From Candidatus Saccharimonadota bacterium (GTDB taxonomy: Bacteria > Patescibacteriota > Saccharimonadia > Saccharimonadales > UBA4665), in the NCBI GenBank assembly GCA_028289125.1, contig JAQGGZ010000006.1, forward strand, positions 62,001-126,000: DNA of 64,000 nucleotides, written 5' to 3'. Shown one piece after another: positions 8,516 through 17,898 of this stretch (the first letter of the stretch is position 1; each line of letters starts with the position of its first letter). The notes below the pieces were generated by a model. That model had not been told where the DNA came from and searched no databases. It saw only the letters and a list, made by a program, of their open reading frames with translations. A program made the translations under genes and the position numbers.

Positions 8516-9106
8516 ATGCCAAAAATAGCATTCGGTGACGGTTCTACTTTCTTCCTTCCATCCCGGGCCGGTATTCTAAATTCCGACCTCAAGCAGAAAT
8601 ATCGATATAAATGGTACGTCCGTGTCGCCGCGCTGATCATATACCCGTTGATCAGCGTGCCTATCGTCGCCACGATTTGCGTGATGAGCTGGGCGCGCTT
8701 CGTCAACCCCGTTCCTGATGCAGTGAATTGGCTTGCCGGTTTAGGAGGACTTTTCCTGATCGTTTATCTACTGCCGAACGTACTCTTCAGGCTTCTCATT
8801 AGTTGGAAGGTCGTTATTCCACGCTGGACCTTACCGGCTGAGTCCACGATAACGTACGACAACGGTGCAGCGGCTCGGACCATAACAGGTTACCTCCGGA
8901 CGCAAGGCGTTCACGGATTTGATGAGTCTACTATAGAAAAGCTATTAGCGGAGCGCGATGCCGAAGTACAACAAAGTAACGGTTCACTCGACCCACAGCA
9001 AGCGCTTTATAAGGTGGCCGAACGTAGGGGCATGACCGGGACTGATACCAAGGCTGTCGATATCGGAGAAGAATCGTATCTCCATGAAATCGGCGCTATC
9101 AAGTAA
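8516..9106 (+). CDS. Hypothetical two-TM membrane protein
   Basis: About 196 residues from the ATG at 8516. An in-frame start at 8444 lies inside the preceding terminator and is rejected. Two strong membrane segments are near residues 38-64 (VAALIIYPLISVPIVATICVMSW) and 75-100 (LAGLGGLFLIVYLLPNVLF). The remaining C-terminal half is soluble and acidic. No family is recognised. It converges on the pilus operon with a gap of 7 bases. Confidence 0.6.
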   Translation: MPKIAFGDGSTFFLPSRAGILNSDLKQKYRYKWYVRVAALIIYPLISVPIVATICVMSWARFVNPVPDAVNWLAGLGGLFLIVYLLPNVLFRLLISWKVVIPRWTLPAESTITYDNGAAARTITGYLRTQGVHGFDESTIEKLLAERDAEVQQSNGSLDPQQALYKVAERRGMTGTDTKAVDIGEESYLHEIGAIK

Positions 9107-9113
9107 ATGTGGA

Positions 9114-9407
9114 TTATTCCTGGAAGGGATTACGCCGGGCCTGATCGAATAGGGCCCGTACTTCGACGCTGTTGTCCTGCAGCTGCCTGATCTTGCTGAT
9201 GGTTGCCGGATCGATGTGCGGACTGTTGCTTTTTCCGGAAGCGGCTGACACGGTAGCGGCATCGGGTTCGACGCTGATGGCGGTGCGGACTTGCCACCCG
9301 ACGTAGCCGAAGACGGCAATGACCATCAGTATGAAGATGATGTAGCGTGCTTTGTACAGACGGTTGATGAGCGGTTGCAATTTGTCGATGAGGGTTGAAT
9401 GGTTCAT
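9114..9407 (-). CDS. Small membrane protein at end of type IV pilus operon
   Basis: 97 residues with one membrane segment at about residues 20-40 (YIIFILMVIAVFGYVGW) and an outward C-terminal tail of about 55 residues. It overlaps the pilO-like gene by 4 bases, so it is translationally coupled to the pilus assembly platform. Its position right after PilMNO suggests an extra alignment-complex component. I see no PilP lipobox or homology to support naming it. Confidence 0.65.
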   Translation of the reverse strand: MNHSTLIDKLQPLINRLYKARYIIFILMVIAVFGYVGWQVRTAISVEPDAATVSAASGKSNSPHIDPATISKIRQLQDNSVEVRALFDQARRNPFQE

Positions 9408-10000
9408 GGTTTTACGTACTCGTTTATGACCAGGGTGAACGCGACCTGGTTCAAATTCTTAGCGTTGGGCTGGATGGTTATGCTGGCTACCTGAGCGGTC
9501 CGACGGTTCTTTTCTAGGGCCGATAAGAAAGCCATGAAATTGCCGTACGGTACGGCATCGGTGGGGGCTTGGGTGACCGTGATCGGCAAGGTAAATACCC
9601 CAGTCATGCCTTTGACGGGGGTGACCTGGGTCAGGCCACGTTGGGTCGACGGAGTCTGGCCTCCGAGTGTCGATGCGGCGAAGGTGATCGAGCTTAACTT
9701 ACCGATGCCGTTCTGCCGAGCCAGGTCGACGATCTCACGGACGGCCTGGGCCTGATCCTTATCCTGCGGGACGACCGTCTGGGCGATAATATTCAGATCG
9801 GCATAGTCCCTGAGATCTTTTTTGTCCTTGGTCAGCTGAGCCTGTTTGGCGGTCGTAGCCTGACTGTTGGCTTTCAGACTGGCGAGTTCTTGCGACCGGC
9901 TTTGAAGTAAGACGACAGCCTGACGCGCGCCGAACAGGATGCCAACTACCAAGATGATTAGCAGACTCGTCAGGCCGAAGAATAACTTCTTGCTGTTCAT
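9404..10000 (-). CDS. pilO: PilO-like pilus assembly protein
   Basis: 198 residues. It has an N-terminal membrane segment (FFGLTSLLIILVVGILFG), then a coiled coil (residues 35-65) and an alpha/beta domain, the bitopic PilO architecture. It pairs with PilN in the inner-membrane alignment complex of the type IV pilus. The ATG at 10000 overlaps the pilN stop by 4 bases, which decides the start. The identification rests on architecture and gene order rather than strong motifs. Confidence 0.78.
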   Translation of the reverse strand: MNSKKLFFGLTSLLIILVVGILFGARQAVVLLQSRSQELASLKANSQATTAKQAQLTKDKKDLRDYADLNIIAQTVVPQDKDQAQAVREIVDLARQNGIGKLSSITFAASTLGGQTPSTQRGLTQVTPVKGMTGVFTLPITVTQAPTDAVPYGNFMAFLSALEKNRRTAQVASITIQPNAKNLNQVAFTLVINEYVKP

Positions 10001-10599
10001 TTGGTGGTGGCCTTGTTGTTGATGAATAAGAACGGATTGTCGGATTTGAACAGCGCCTTGATACCGACGGTGCACGGATAAGCGGCGTTCGTCACGTCGG
10101 TACCGCTGGCGCAGCTGATCGAGACAATGTCAGCTTTGGAAAAAATCTGGTTGGCGGGGTCGGCGAGGTTGACCTGGAGCTGGGTGGCGGCGTCGTAGTT
10201 GGCAGTGTTGGCGGTGATGTCGATCGCGCTCGTCGTCTGAGAAATCGACAGGTTGGTCAGGACTGCGTCAGAAGGCATCAGGCTGCCGAGCCGGGTCAGA
10301 AGCTGCGAGAACAGGATTTCTTTGGACAGCACGGTATTCATGAGCTTCAGATTGTTTGACATGTCAGTGATCTGTTTCTCAGTCGCTTTCAAATTCTGAC
10401 TGGCCAGACTGGCTTCAGTCTGACTTATCTCGGTACGGTATGATGCCGCTGAGCGGCCGAGCAGGATAAGTCCGGCCGTCGTCAGTGCTGTCAGACCGAT
10501 GAAGACGCACAGCAGCGCCACGCACCAGTGCAACAGACGATAATTATAGCGGGCGTAACGGAAGCCTTGCTTGATATCCGGAGGAAGCAGGTTGATCAT
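9997..10599 (-). CDS. pilN: PilN-like pilus assembly protein
   Basis: 200 residues. The N-terminal INLLPPDIKQG motif is the conserved PilN segment that docks in the groove of PilM. One membrane segment (VALLCVFIGLTALTTAGLIL), a coiled coil and a C-terminal alpha/beta domain follow. It overlaps pilM and pilO by 4 bases each. Confidence 0.88.
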   Translation of the reverse strand: MINLLPPDIKQGFRYARYNYRLLHWCVALLCVFIGLTALTTAGLILLGRSAASYRTEISQTEASLASQNLKATEKQITDMSNNLKLMNTVLSKEILFSQLLTRLGSLMPSDAVLTNLSISQTTSAIDITANTANYDAATQLQVNLADPANQIFSKADIVSISCASGTDVTNAAYPCTVGIKALFKSDNPFLFINNKATTK

Positions 10600-11678
10600 A
10601 CGAACAGCCCCTGTGGTGAAGCCAGTGCTAAACCGGCGGCAGTGACGTATGACATCCGATCAGCGCCCATGATGTGCTTCAAATGACCAAAATCGACCAT
10701 CGTCGTCATATCAAGGGACCGGACCGGGAGGCGTAACTGTTCGGTCAGCCGTTCGGCCATGCCGGGCATGTTGGCGCCACCACCCATGATGACGACCTGT
10801 TCAATGGCAGGTTCGCTGGTGTAGCGCTGTTCGTAGTAGCGGATCGTGCGGCGGATTTCGCGGACCAACGTCTCAAGGGAAGGAGCGATGGCGCTGACCA
10901 CCTGGTCCTGCACCGGCCCGCTGGCCAGACCGTATTTGCTCTTGAGGATGACCGCCTGGCGTTCTGAGATGCCGAGCGCCTTCACGATGGTCGTCGTCAC
11001 GTCGTCACCGCCGTAAGCCACCGTGCCGGTCACGACAGGCTCGCCGCGGACGATGGTGATGTCGGTACTTTTCGCACCGAAGTCCACCAGCACGGTCGGT
11101 ACGTTTCCCTGCGGGTCACGTGAGAACAGACGGGCACTGGCACCGATGGTGGTGTCGAGCATAACCGTTTCCAGCCCCAGCAACTGCATCAGGACCATGT
11201 ATGAGTCAACGATGGCCTTGGGAACGGCCACGACGAACACCTCAAGGCCATCATCATTCTGGCGCAGGGTTGTGTAGTCAAGGTATAAGTTCTCGATGTC
11301 GGCTGGAATATTCTGTTCGGCGTCGTTGTAGACGGCTTCAGCGATGTCGTGGGCACTCATCAGCGGCAGTTTCACCGCCCGGGTGAGAGCACGGCTGACC
11401 GGAACCGATACGGCGACGCGGCGGGTGCTGACGTCGCCTTCAAGTTCTTGAGAGAACAGTTTATACGCTGACTTGGCAATCAGCTCGGGGCGCACGATCA
11501 CGCCGTCGACGATGGCACTGTCGTCAAAGAGAATAGAGCCATAACCCATCATCCGTGGTATGGCGCGGTCGGTCTCAAATTGGACTACGCGGAGCATGTC
11601 GTGCCCGATATCCAAACCGAACAACGGTTTGTCGCGCAAGACATACGTCCGAGATATGTTATTTTTGGTTGGTTTCAT
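10596..11678 (-). CDS. pilM: Type IV pilus assembly ATPase-like protein PilM
   Basis: 360 residues, actin-like fold. Phosphate-1 motif FGLDIGHDMLRVVQ, phosphate-2-like VLVDFGAKSTDITIV and adenosine motif VVIMGGGANMPGM are all present. It is cytoplasmic, binds ATP and recruits PilN. An SD (AAGGGTGG) lies just before the ATG. A TATAAT at about 11714 could give a sub-operon promoter for pilMNO, separate from the pilin genes upstream. Confidence 0.92.
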   Translation of the reverse strand: MKPTKNNISRTYVLRDKPLFGLDIGHDMLRVVQFETDRAIPRMMGYGSILFDDSAIVDGVIVRPELIAKSAYKLFSQELEGDVSTRRVAVSVPVSRALTRAVKLPLMSAHDIAEAVYNDAEQNIPADIENLYLDYTTLRQNDDGLEVFVVAVPKAIVDSYMVLMQLLGLETVMLDTTIGASARLFSRDPQGNVPTVLVDFGAKSTDITIVRGEPVVTGTVAYGGDDVTTTIVKALGISERQAVILKSKYGLASGPVQDQVVSAIAPSLETLVREIRRTIRYYEQRYTSEPAIEQVVIMGGGANMPGMAERLTEQLRLPVRSLDMTTMVDFGHLKHIMGADRMSYVTAAGLALASPQGLFV

Positions 11679-11728
11679 TCCACCCTTATTTGTGTCACAC
11701 TGCGTTCCCTAGAATTATAGCATACCGC

Positions 11729-13123
11729 TTATGGACCAAAGAGCGGCTGGTAGCTGGTGATCGTCCAGGTTTTGGAACCTGACGTAAGCGTGGTGCCGAA
11801 GATAACGGTGCCCGCGCCACTGAGATCCAACGTCTGACCGGCAACGGCGCCGACATTGCCACTCCCAGCCAATGATAGTTTGCCCCAATATGAGTTAAAT
11901 ATCATTCCCGGTAAGTTGACCGACCCGCCAATTGTTACCGTCTGAAGCGCTTGCGAAGTTTTTAAATCATTGCCGCTAACAGTTGTGCAGTCAGGATTAC
12001 ACGGAGCGCTACTTTTGAAACTGATAAACTGGATTCCCGTGCCGCTAGCATTGGATACTAAGCTCGCCGAACCTCCGACGGTGATGGTGCCGTCTACTAT
12101 GATATTAGGCCGTGTCGTTCCTACCGTATCAGCAACAGTAATCCGTGAAGCTCCACCTATATTCAGGTTGCCCGTAATATATACGTCCCCGCTTATGACT
12201 ATATTACAACTTCCTGCTATGGATACGTTGCCAGTTAGTTTCAATTTAGCAGGCCACGTACGGTTAAAAGGATAAGAATTACATACGTAACTATTGCTGG
12301 TACCTGCGGCGGTGGTGGTAACCGCATTGATATGAGATTGGCGGTCGTAGGTGGGCATGGGTGCGACCGGCGTGGTACAACCGGTCTTCAAGCCGCTCCC
12401 ACCATTGCCTGGCTGAATGTTGTTATTAGGACCAGTGCTCGTTTGCCCGGTAGCACATACCGTTCCGTAGATATACGTGCTGCTTGCAAGACTGATGGGT
12501 TGACTTCCGTCGGCACAAACTTGTGGGTAAGTACTGCCGGGTGATGCCCCGCTTGGGCACGCATTATTTGCAACGAAAACACTGACCGGATTATTATACG
12601 TTCCGATTTTAGCTGAACCTGTCATCTTGATCGTGCCATTGACGTAAACCTGCGAGTTTGTAATTGTGCCGCTGCCGCTGAGGATCAATCCGCCCGCACC
12701 CCCGTAGACCGAGTAACCGCTACTGTTCGTGCCAACGACGATTGCCCGTACCTTTCGGGTAAGGTACGGTGTCGCAGGGCTGGATTGTCGGTACACTTTA
12801 CCGGTAGACTCGATAGTTTTTGATGTGCCATCGCTATTCATGGTGATAGTGGTCGTAAAAGTACCTTTGCCTTGGGAGGCCGTGTCAAAAAATACATTTG
12901 GCGTACTATAACCGGCGAAATTATCATCGACGTTAAGTTGATGAACGGTCTGTTCGATGCCGGCTTCCGCGACTAACAGAGCGTTCTGCTCATAAACCAT
13001 CCGTTTAGTATGTTGATATTGCTGGGTAGACAGTTCAGCGATGCTAACGCCTAAAATACTCAAAAACATAATCATGACCACTGCCGAGACCAGTACGTAG
13101 CCGTGTTCGATACGTTTATTCAT
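11729..13123 (-). CDS. PilX-like pilus-associated protein with large beta-rich C-terminal region
   Basis: 464 residues. The N-terminus (GYVLVSAVVMIMFLSILGVSIAE) is a PilX/GspK-style hydrophobic helix without a classical G/FTLIE motif. The rest is Gly/Ser/Thr/Asn-rich and looks like a right-handed beta-solenoid. It alternates phrases such as GSGTITNSQVYVNG and LAGSGNVGAVAGQT, resembling polymer-forming (bactofilin/DUF342-like) repeats. Several Cys pairs are present. It may sit at the pilus tip as an adhesin; that is inference from position among minor pilins and its size. Confidence 0.7.
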   Translation of the reverse strand: MNKRIEHGYVLVSAVVMIMFLSILGVSIAELSTQQYQHTKRMVYEQNALLVAEAGIEQTVHQLNVDDNFAGYSTPNVFFDTASQGKGTFTTTITMNSDGTSKTIESTGKVYRQSSPATPYLTRKVRAIVVGTNSSGYSVYGGAGGLILSGSGTITNSQVYVNGTIKMTGSAKIGTYNNPVSVFVANNACPSGASPGSTYPQVCADGSQPISLASSTYIYGTVCATGQTSTGPNNNIQPGNGGSGLKTGCTTPVAPMPTYDRQSHINAVTTTAAGTSNSYVCNSYPFNRTWPAKLKLTGNVSIAGSCNIVISGDVYITGNLNIGGASRITVADTVGTTRPNIIVDGTITVGGSASLVSNASGTGIQFISFKSSAPCNPDCTTVSGNDLKTSQALQTVTIGGSVNLPGMIFNSYWGKLSLAGSGNVGAVAGQTLDLSGAGTVIFGTTLTSGSKTWTITSYQPLFGP

Positions 13124-13778
13124 TACGGAATACCATCCTTGTACTATAACTGGCAGAAATTGTCTTAGTGCCAGCTTTCTGGTTCAACGTTATTGCAAGC
13201 TGCACGGATCGGGCGTCTGATGGCGTCACTTGAGTTTCGGTCGCGTCAAAATAGGTGGCCTTAAAGCTTGAAACGCCTGCCGCGACCAGCTTATCAGCAG
13301 GGCAGCTTGAGCTTGCAAAAAACCACGGGCATGTAGTCCACGAGGAGTCATTGTACCAATCGGATTTGATGGTCCGACGATATAAATTGGTTCCATCACG
13401 GAAGTATACGACGGTATGTTTTACGGTTATGTACTTGGCTTGATCACTGTAAATAATATTATTATTTTTGTCTGTCGCTACTTTTGCTAGGACGAGGGTG
13501 CCACTGTTAGATTGCCAGCCAAAACTGTTACCGGGCGCATAATAATCATACCAACGATTATAGTCGTCCACGTTACCCGACATACGGATGTCTTCGCTTA
13601 TGCCGTCAAGTGCGGTCTCGGCCTTGGTGAGGAGGGCAGTGCGTGCTTGCGCCAGAGTCGAGGCTTGGAGCCATTGCACGATAAAGCCGGAAAGCATGAG
13701 TCCTACTACACTCAAAAGTATCATGGAGATAAGCAGCTCAACCAAAGTAAAGCCGAGCTGATTGATTCGGGTTTTCAC
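13116..13778 (-). CDS. Minor prepilin, PilW-like
   Basis: 220 residues. The class III prepilin signal is LGFTLVELLISMILLSVVG with the cleavage glycine and Glu+5. The C-terminal domain contains a Cys pair (TTCPWFFASSSCPAD) that probably forms a disulfide. It overlaps its neighbours by 8 and 4 bases. It probably primes pilus assembly with the other minor pilins. Confidence 0.82.
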   Translation of the reverse strand: MKTRINQLGFTLVELLISMILLSVVGLMLSGFIVQWLQASTLAQARTALLTKAETALDGISEDIRMSGNVDDYNRWYDYYAPGNSFGWQSNSGTLVLAKVATDKNNNIIYSDQAKYITVKHTVVYFRDGTNLYRRTIKSDWYNDSSWTTCPWFFASSSCPADKLVAAGVSSFKATYFDATETQVTPSDARSVQLAITLNQKAGTKTISASYSTRMVFRNE

Positions 13779-14197
13779 TGGCCTTGCCCGAGGCCAATTA
13801 TGCCAATGTTAGAACTAAGAGTAATCGTCTGAGGAGACTTATAATCGGTATACGTAATTGTGACATCCACGCGCCTCAGTTCGGGCAATGGCTGTGTGAC
13901 TGCAACGGTGCCTTTTCTGTCTGCCGGCAAGCTGATAGGCAGTTCGGAGGTAAAGTCGAGGCTACTGCCTGGCACCAATGATTCATATCCCGAGTTACGC
14001 AACATCTCTATCTTGGTGCGGGCTGCCCGGACCGCAATATCGGTGTGCTGACTCTTTACTTCTGTAATCTGCATATTGTAGTAAAGACCTCCGATTGCAA
14101 GGATTACCAAACTCATTATGACCGTCGTGACCATGAGCTCCAACAACGTAAAACCCGATTCACGATGCTTGGGCGATAAGGCAGGGAGGGATGACAT
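13775..14197 (-). CDS. Minor prepilin, PilV/GspI-like
   Basis: About 140 residues from the ATG at 14197. Its prepilin motif is SGFTLLELMVTTVIMSLVIL. An upstream in-frame start at 14248 lies inside the pilA terminator and is rejected. Expression probably depends on readthrough of that terminator, so minor pilins would be made in smaller amounts than the major pilin. Confidence 0.8.
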   Translation of the reverse strand: MSSLPALSPKHRESGFTLLELMVTTVIMSLVILAIGGLYYNMQITEVKSQHTDIAVRAARTKIEMLRNSGYESLVPGSSLDFTSELPISLPADRKGTVAVTQPLPELRRVDVTITYTDYKSPQTITLSSNIGIIGLGQGQ

Positions 14198-14210
14198 GGC
14201 AATATAAGTA

Positions 14211-14244
14211 TAAAACCGCTTGAGCTTTTGCCCAAGCGGTTTTA
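14211..14244 (-). terminator. Intra-operon terminator after major pilin gene
   Basis: A 12-bp stem (TAAAACCGCTTG / CAAGCGGTTTTA) lies 17 bases downstream of the pilA stop codon and just before the minor pilin start. Confidence 0.8.
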
Positions 14245-14261
14245 TCAATCCGATTTTGTTG

Positions 14262-14690
14262 TTAGTTCTTCTGTGTCAGATCAGCGCTGCCAGCGAAGAG
14301 TGACTTGTTGGCAGTAACCGTGTAACCGGTACACGGAGTAGCGCTGTTATCACAGGCACCACCGCTTCCGTTGTCAGGAGTGTACGTGTAATTCGGAGTT
14401 ACGAATTTCGATGCCAACGACGTGTTATTACCGCCGTCAGAACTTGTCATCCAGGTGTTCAGGGCTGCCTGAGTAGTAGGGTAGTTACTATTTGTAGCGT
14501 TGTATTCTCCCAGTTTGTTTTTAACCTGAGATAAAGTTGACTCAGCAGCTGCTTTGTTCGCTTTGTTCTGTGAACCGGAGTAAGCGACAAAAGCGATGGC
14601 AGCCAGAATACCGATGATGATGATAACAATCAACAACTCGATAAGCGTGAAGCCTTTAGATCCTAGTTTGTTTTTTTGGGTAACGTGCAT
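14262..14690 (-). CDS. pilA: Major type IV prepilin
   Basis: 142 residues from the ATG at 14690. The class III signal KGFTLIELLIVIIIIGILAA is canonical, with the cleavage Gly and Glu+5. The pilin domain is about 110 residues with a C-terminal Cys pair (GGACDNSATPCTG). AAAGG precedes the start; an in-frame TTG at 14702 is too close to that SD. A strong dedicated promoter and a terminator directly after the gene mark it as the abundant pilin. The prepilin peptidase PilD and the retraction ATPase PilT are not in this window. Confidence 0.92.
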   Translation of the reverse strand: MHVTQKNKLGSKGFTLIELLIVIIIIGILAAIAFVAYSGSQNKANKAAAESTLSQVKNKLGEYNATNSNYPTTQAALNTWMTSSDGGNNTSLASKFVTPNYTYTPDNGSGGACDNSATPCTGYTVTANKSLFAGSADLTQKN

Positions 14691-14753
14691 AATGAATCCC
14701 AACCTTTCTGTTATGCAATTGTGCCTTTAACGGCAACCTTTAATCATTCCTGT

Positions 14754-14782
14754 ATTATTTCTTATGCTTATCGTATTGTCAA
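14754..14782 (-). promoter_or_regulatory. Dedicated pilA promoter
   Basis: TTGACA (14782-14777), a 17-base spacer and AATAAT (14759-14754) on the minus strand. It lies between pilC and pilA and gives a 5' UTR of about 55 bases. Confidence 0.75.
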
Positions 14783-14785
14783 CGC

Positions 14786-16012
14786 TTATTGTCCGGAGTT
14801 GGACGAAATCTGCGTGATTGGCCCGAAAACACTTATCGCGATCAGTCCGACCAGACCACCTAGGACTACGATCATGACCGGTTCGATGATGGAGGAGATC
14901 GCCCCGACGGCGTCGTCGACTTCTTCTTCGTAGAATTCGGCGATTTTCAGGATTACAGTGTCGGTCTGACCGGTCTCTTCGCCGACGGCCAACATTTGGG
15001 CGACGATAGGGGGGAAGTGCGGGCTCTTCTGAAGCTCGACCGATAACTGGCTGCCGGCTTGGATGGCCCGGGAGCAGTCCAATAATTCTTTTTCGATGAC
15101 GGCGTTGCCTATCGCGCCGGCTGTCGTATCGATGGCATCGATGATTGAGACGCCGGCCCCCATCAGGGAAGCGAAGATACGCGAGAAGCGGGCGATGGCA
15201 GTCTTGGTGATGATGTCCTTCACGGCTGGAATCCGGAGGAGAACACTATGCCAGCGGTAGCGGCCGGCCGGAGTCTTTATATATCGCTTGAAAAGTACGA
15301 CAAGAATCGGTATTCCGACCAGGGCAAATACGATAAAGAACGGTGATTGCATGCCATGGCTGACGCTCAGCAGCGCCCGGGTGTAAATCGGTAGTTCGGC
15401 ACTGCTCATCTCCGTTAGGATGTTACCGATCTTCGGTACGATGAACGTCATCAGGACGAAAAAGGCCACACCGGTGACGGCTGCGATGACGCAGGGATAG
15501 ACCATGGCAGCCTTGATCTTGCTTTTGAGAGCGGCATCTTTCTCTTGCTGGAAGGCGAGGCGTTCCAGGACTCCATCGAGGATACCCCCGGCTTCACCGG
15601 CCCGGACCATGTTGACGTAAATACTCGTAAATACCTTCGGGTGCTTGGCAATTGCGTCGCTCAGGTTGGCGCCACCTTCGACGTCGCTGGCGACTTCTTC
15701 AAGGATAGTCTGAAAACGGGGAGCTTCGCTTTGCTCCTTAAGGATGCTCAGTGAGCGAAGAATCGGCACACCGGCACTGATCATCGTCGAGAACTGTCGG
15801 GTGAACACGACCAGATCACGCGTTTTGACACCGGTTGAACCGGGCATGTTGATGTTAATGTTCATGCCACTGGCCTTGGCGGCTCTGACAAGTACGGGCT
15901 GCAGGTGCTTATGACGCAGGGCTTGGATGGCGGCATCCTTACTATGGGCAGCAATCGTCCCTTTTTGGGTGCGGCCATCCGCGGTCTGAGCTACGAACGT
16001 AAAGTCCGCCAT
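14786..16012 (-). CDS. pilC: Type IV pilus inner-membrane platform protein PilC
   Basis: 408 residues with two GspF/PilC domains. The first contains FTRQFSTMISAGVPILRSL and the second FSRIFASLMGAGVSIIDAI. Three membrane helices sit in the expected places, and the C-terminus carries the EPVMIVVLGGLVG segment. PilC couples the PilB motor to pilin extraction. Its start overlaps the pilB stop by one base (TAATG). Confidence 0.95.
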   Translation of the reverse strand: MADFTFVAQTADGRTQKGTIAAHSKDAAIQALRHKHLQPVLVRAAKASGMNININMPGSTGVKTRDLVVFTRQFSTMISAGVPILRSLSILKEQSEAPRFQTILEEVASDVEGGANLSDAIAKHPKVFTSIYVNMVRAGEAGGILDGVLERLAFQQEKDAALKSKIKAAMVYPCVIAAVTGVAFFVLMTFIVPKIGNILTEMSSAELPIYTRALLSVSHGMQSPFFIVFALVGIPILVVLFKRYIKTPAGRYRWHSVLLRIPAVKDIITKTAIARFSRIFASLMGAGVSIIDAIDTTAGAIGNAVIEKELLDCSRAIQAGSQLSVELQKSPHFPPIVAQMLAVGEETGQTDTVILKIAEFYEEEVDDAVGAISSIIEPVMIVVLGGLVGLIAISVFGPITQISSNSGQ

Positions 16013-17808
16013 TACCGGTCGGACCCTGTGACGCGCATTATTTCCTCAATCGAAGTCTGGCCGCGGAAGGCTTTGATAAAACCGTCCATACGCATGGTAA
16101 TCATGCCATCGCGGACGGCTAAGCCATCCAAGTCTTCGCTTGTAGAGTTCGTGACGATAAGCTTCTGAATGCCGGGGCTATTCTCGAGGGCTTCGTAAAC
16201 CCCGATACGCCCGCGGTAGCCGGCGTGGTTGCAGCTATTGCAGCCACCTTCGTGGGCCCGCCATAAGTGTCGGATTGATTTATCAGTTATTGTAGCCTCG
16301 GCGGTGTCTTCGGTGCCGATACCGGATTGCATGGCTTGTTTTTCAAGCGCGCTCAGTGCGGCGAAGGAACCTTTGACCGGCAAGCGGAAGCTGGCCCTGA
16401 TTTCGGCCAGTGTCGCGGCATCGGGTTCATAGGTCTCGCGGCAATCCATGCACAATTTACGTACTAACCGCTGGCCGATGACGACCCGTACGGTGCTGGC
16501 AATCAGGAATGGCTCGATGCCCATGTCGAGCAGACGCGGCAGACAGGTGGCAGCGTTGTTGGTGTGCAAGGTAGAGAACACCAAGTGTCCGGTCAGGGCG
16601 GCCTGGACAGCCAGGTCGGCGGTCTCGCCGTCACGGATTTCTCCGACCATGATGATGTTCGGGTCCTGACGGAGCAGGGAACGTAAGCCACTGGCGAAAG
16701 TCATGCCAGCCTGCGGGTTTACCTGGGTCTGGTTGACGCCGACGATGCGGTACTCGACCGGGTCTTCGACGGTTGAGATATTGACGGTCGGTTCGTTCAA
16801 CTGGCTGAGGACGCTGAAGAGGCTGGTCGATTTTCCGGAGCCGGTCGGACCGGTGACAAGCACCATGCCGTGGGGTTGCACGATGGCCTGGCGGACACGG
16901 CGTAAGGACTCACCCCAATAGCCCAATTCTTCAAGGGCGGCTGCCTTGCTTGACTCGTCCAAGATACGGATGACGACCTTTTCACCGTCGACGACCGGAA
17001 GGGTAGACACACGCAGTGCATAGACGTGGTCGTTGATTGAAATCTTGAAGCGACCATCCTGCGGTGCGCGGTGTTCATCGATCTTCAGGTTGGCAAGGAT
17101 CTTGATGCGCGACACCAAGGCGCCTAAGACTTTCCGTGGCAGTTTGTTGGCTTCATGCAGTACGCCATCGATACGGTAGCGGACGATGACATTATTTTCA
17201 CGCGGCTCGATGTGGACGTCGCTGGCGTGGCTCTTGACGCCGTAATCGATGATAAGGTTGACGGTCTGGGCGATCGGCGAGTCTTCGGCGACGTCCTGTT
17301 CGTCGACTTCTTCGGGCGTTACTTCTTTGTCTTCGATGGCGATGACCTTGGCAAGCTCGGTGTTGACGTTGGTGTTGTCACCGTATAGTTCGATGGCCGC
17401 CTGGATGGCGCTGGTGGACGCCAGATAGACATGGATCGGACGACCCAGTTGCTTGTGCAGGAAGTTGATAGCCTGAATATCATCCGGATCTTCCATTGCC
17501 ACCTGCACGACGCCATCATCGGCTACGTCGAATGCGACCGCTTCGTGTTGGCGGGCGACTTTTTCGGGAATGATCTTCAGGATTTCTTTAAGGAGTTCGG
17601 ACGGGACAAGGTCGGTGTAGGGTACGTCTATCTCATCGGCATACAGTTTCGTCAGATCGGCTTCACTGATAAGCTCGGTCTCGATAACGACTTCCTGCAG
17701 GCGTTTTTTCTCGGTCTCGGCCTGTTCGCGGGCCGCTTTAAGCTGGCTCGCAGAAAACTGGCCGGCCTGTTTGAGGATCCTCTCGACTGTCGTGTCCGAA
17801 ATACGCAT
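16012..17808 (-). CDS. pilB: Type IV pilus extension ATPase PilB
   Basis: About 598 residues from the ATG at 17808. An N-terminal MshEN/T2SSE-N domain (residues 1-150) precedes the ATPase core. Walker A is GPTGSGKST. The Asp box (TVEDPVEYRI), Walker B (IIMVGEIRDGETAD), His box (STLHTNNAAT) and the zinc-binding CxxC pairs (CMDC and CNSC) are all present. It is cytoplasmic and powers pilus extension. An upstream in-frame start at 17889 has no SD and overlaps promoter-like sequence. Confidence 0.95.
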   Translation of the reverse strand: MRISDTTVERILKQAGQFSASQLKAAREQAETEKKRLQEVVIETELISEADLTKLYADEIDVPYTDLVPSELLKEILKIIPEKVARQHEAVAFDVADDGVVQVAMEDPDDIQAINFLHKQLGRPIHVYLASTSAIQAAIELYGDNTNVNTELAKVIAIEDKEVTPEEVDEQDVAEDSPIAQTVNLIIDYGVKSHASDVHIEPRENNVIVRYRIDGVLHEANKLPRKVLGALVSRIKILANLKIDEHRAPQDGRFKISINDHVYALRVSTLPVVDGEKVVIRILDESSKAAALEELGYWGESLRRVRQAIVQPHGMVLVTGPTGSGKSTSLFSVLSQLNEPTVNISTVEDPVEYRIVGVNQTQVNPQAGMTFASGLRSLLRQDPNIIMVGEIRDGETADLAVQAALTGHLVFSTLHTNNAATCLPRLLDMGIEPFLIASTVRVVIGQRLVRKLCMDCRETYEPDAATLAEIRASFRLPVKGSFAALSALEKQAMQSGIGTEDTAEATITDKSIRHLWRAHEGGCNSCNHAGYRGRIGVYEALENSPGIQKLIVTNSTSEDLDGLAVRDGMITMRMDGFIKAFRGQTSIEEIMRVTGSDR

Positions 17809-17898
17809 ATCGCTTATGTTAGTATACAGTACCGTGCCCACAGTTTTACATTGCATAGCGGAATGACGTATGATAAGCGTAACCACCATTTAGCCACT

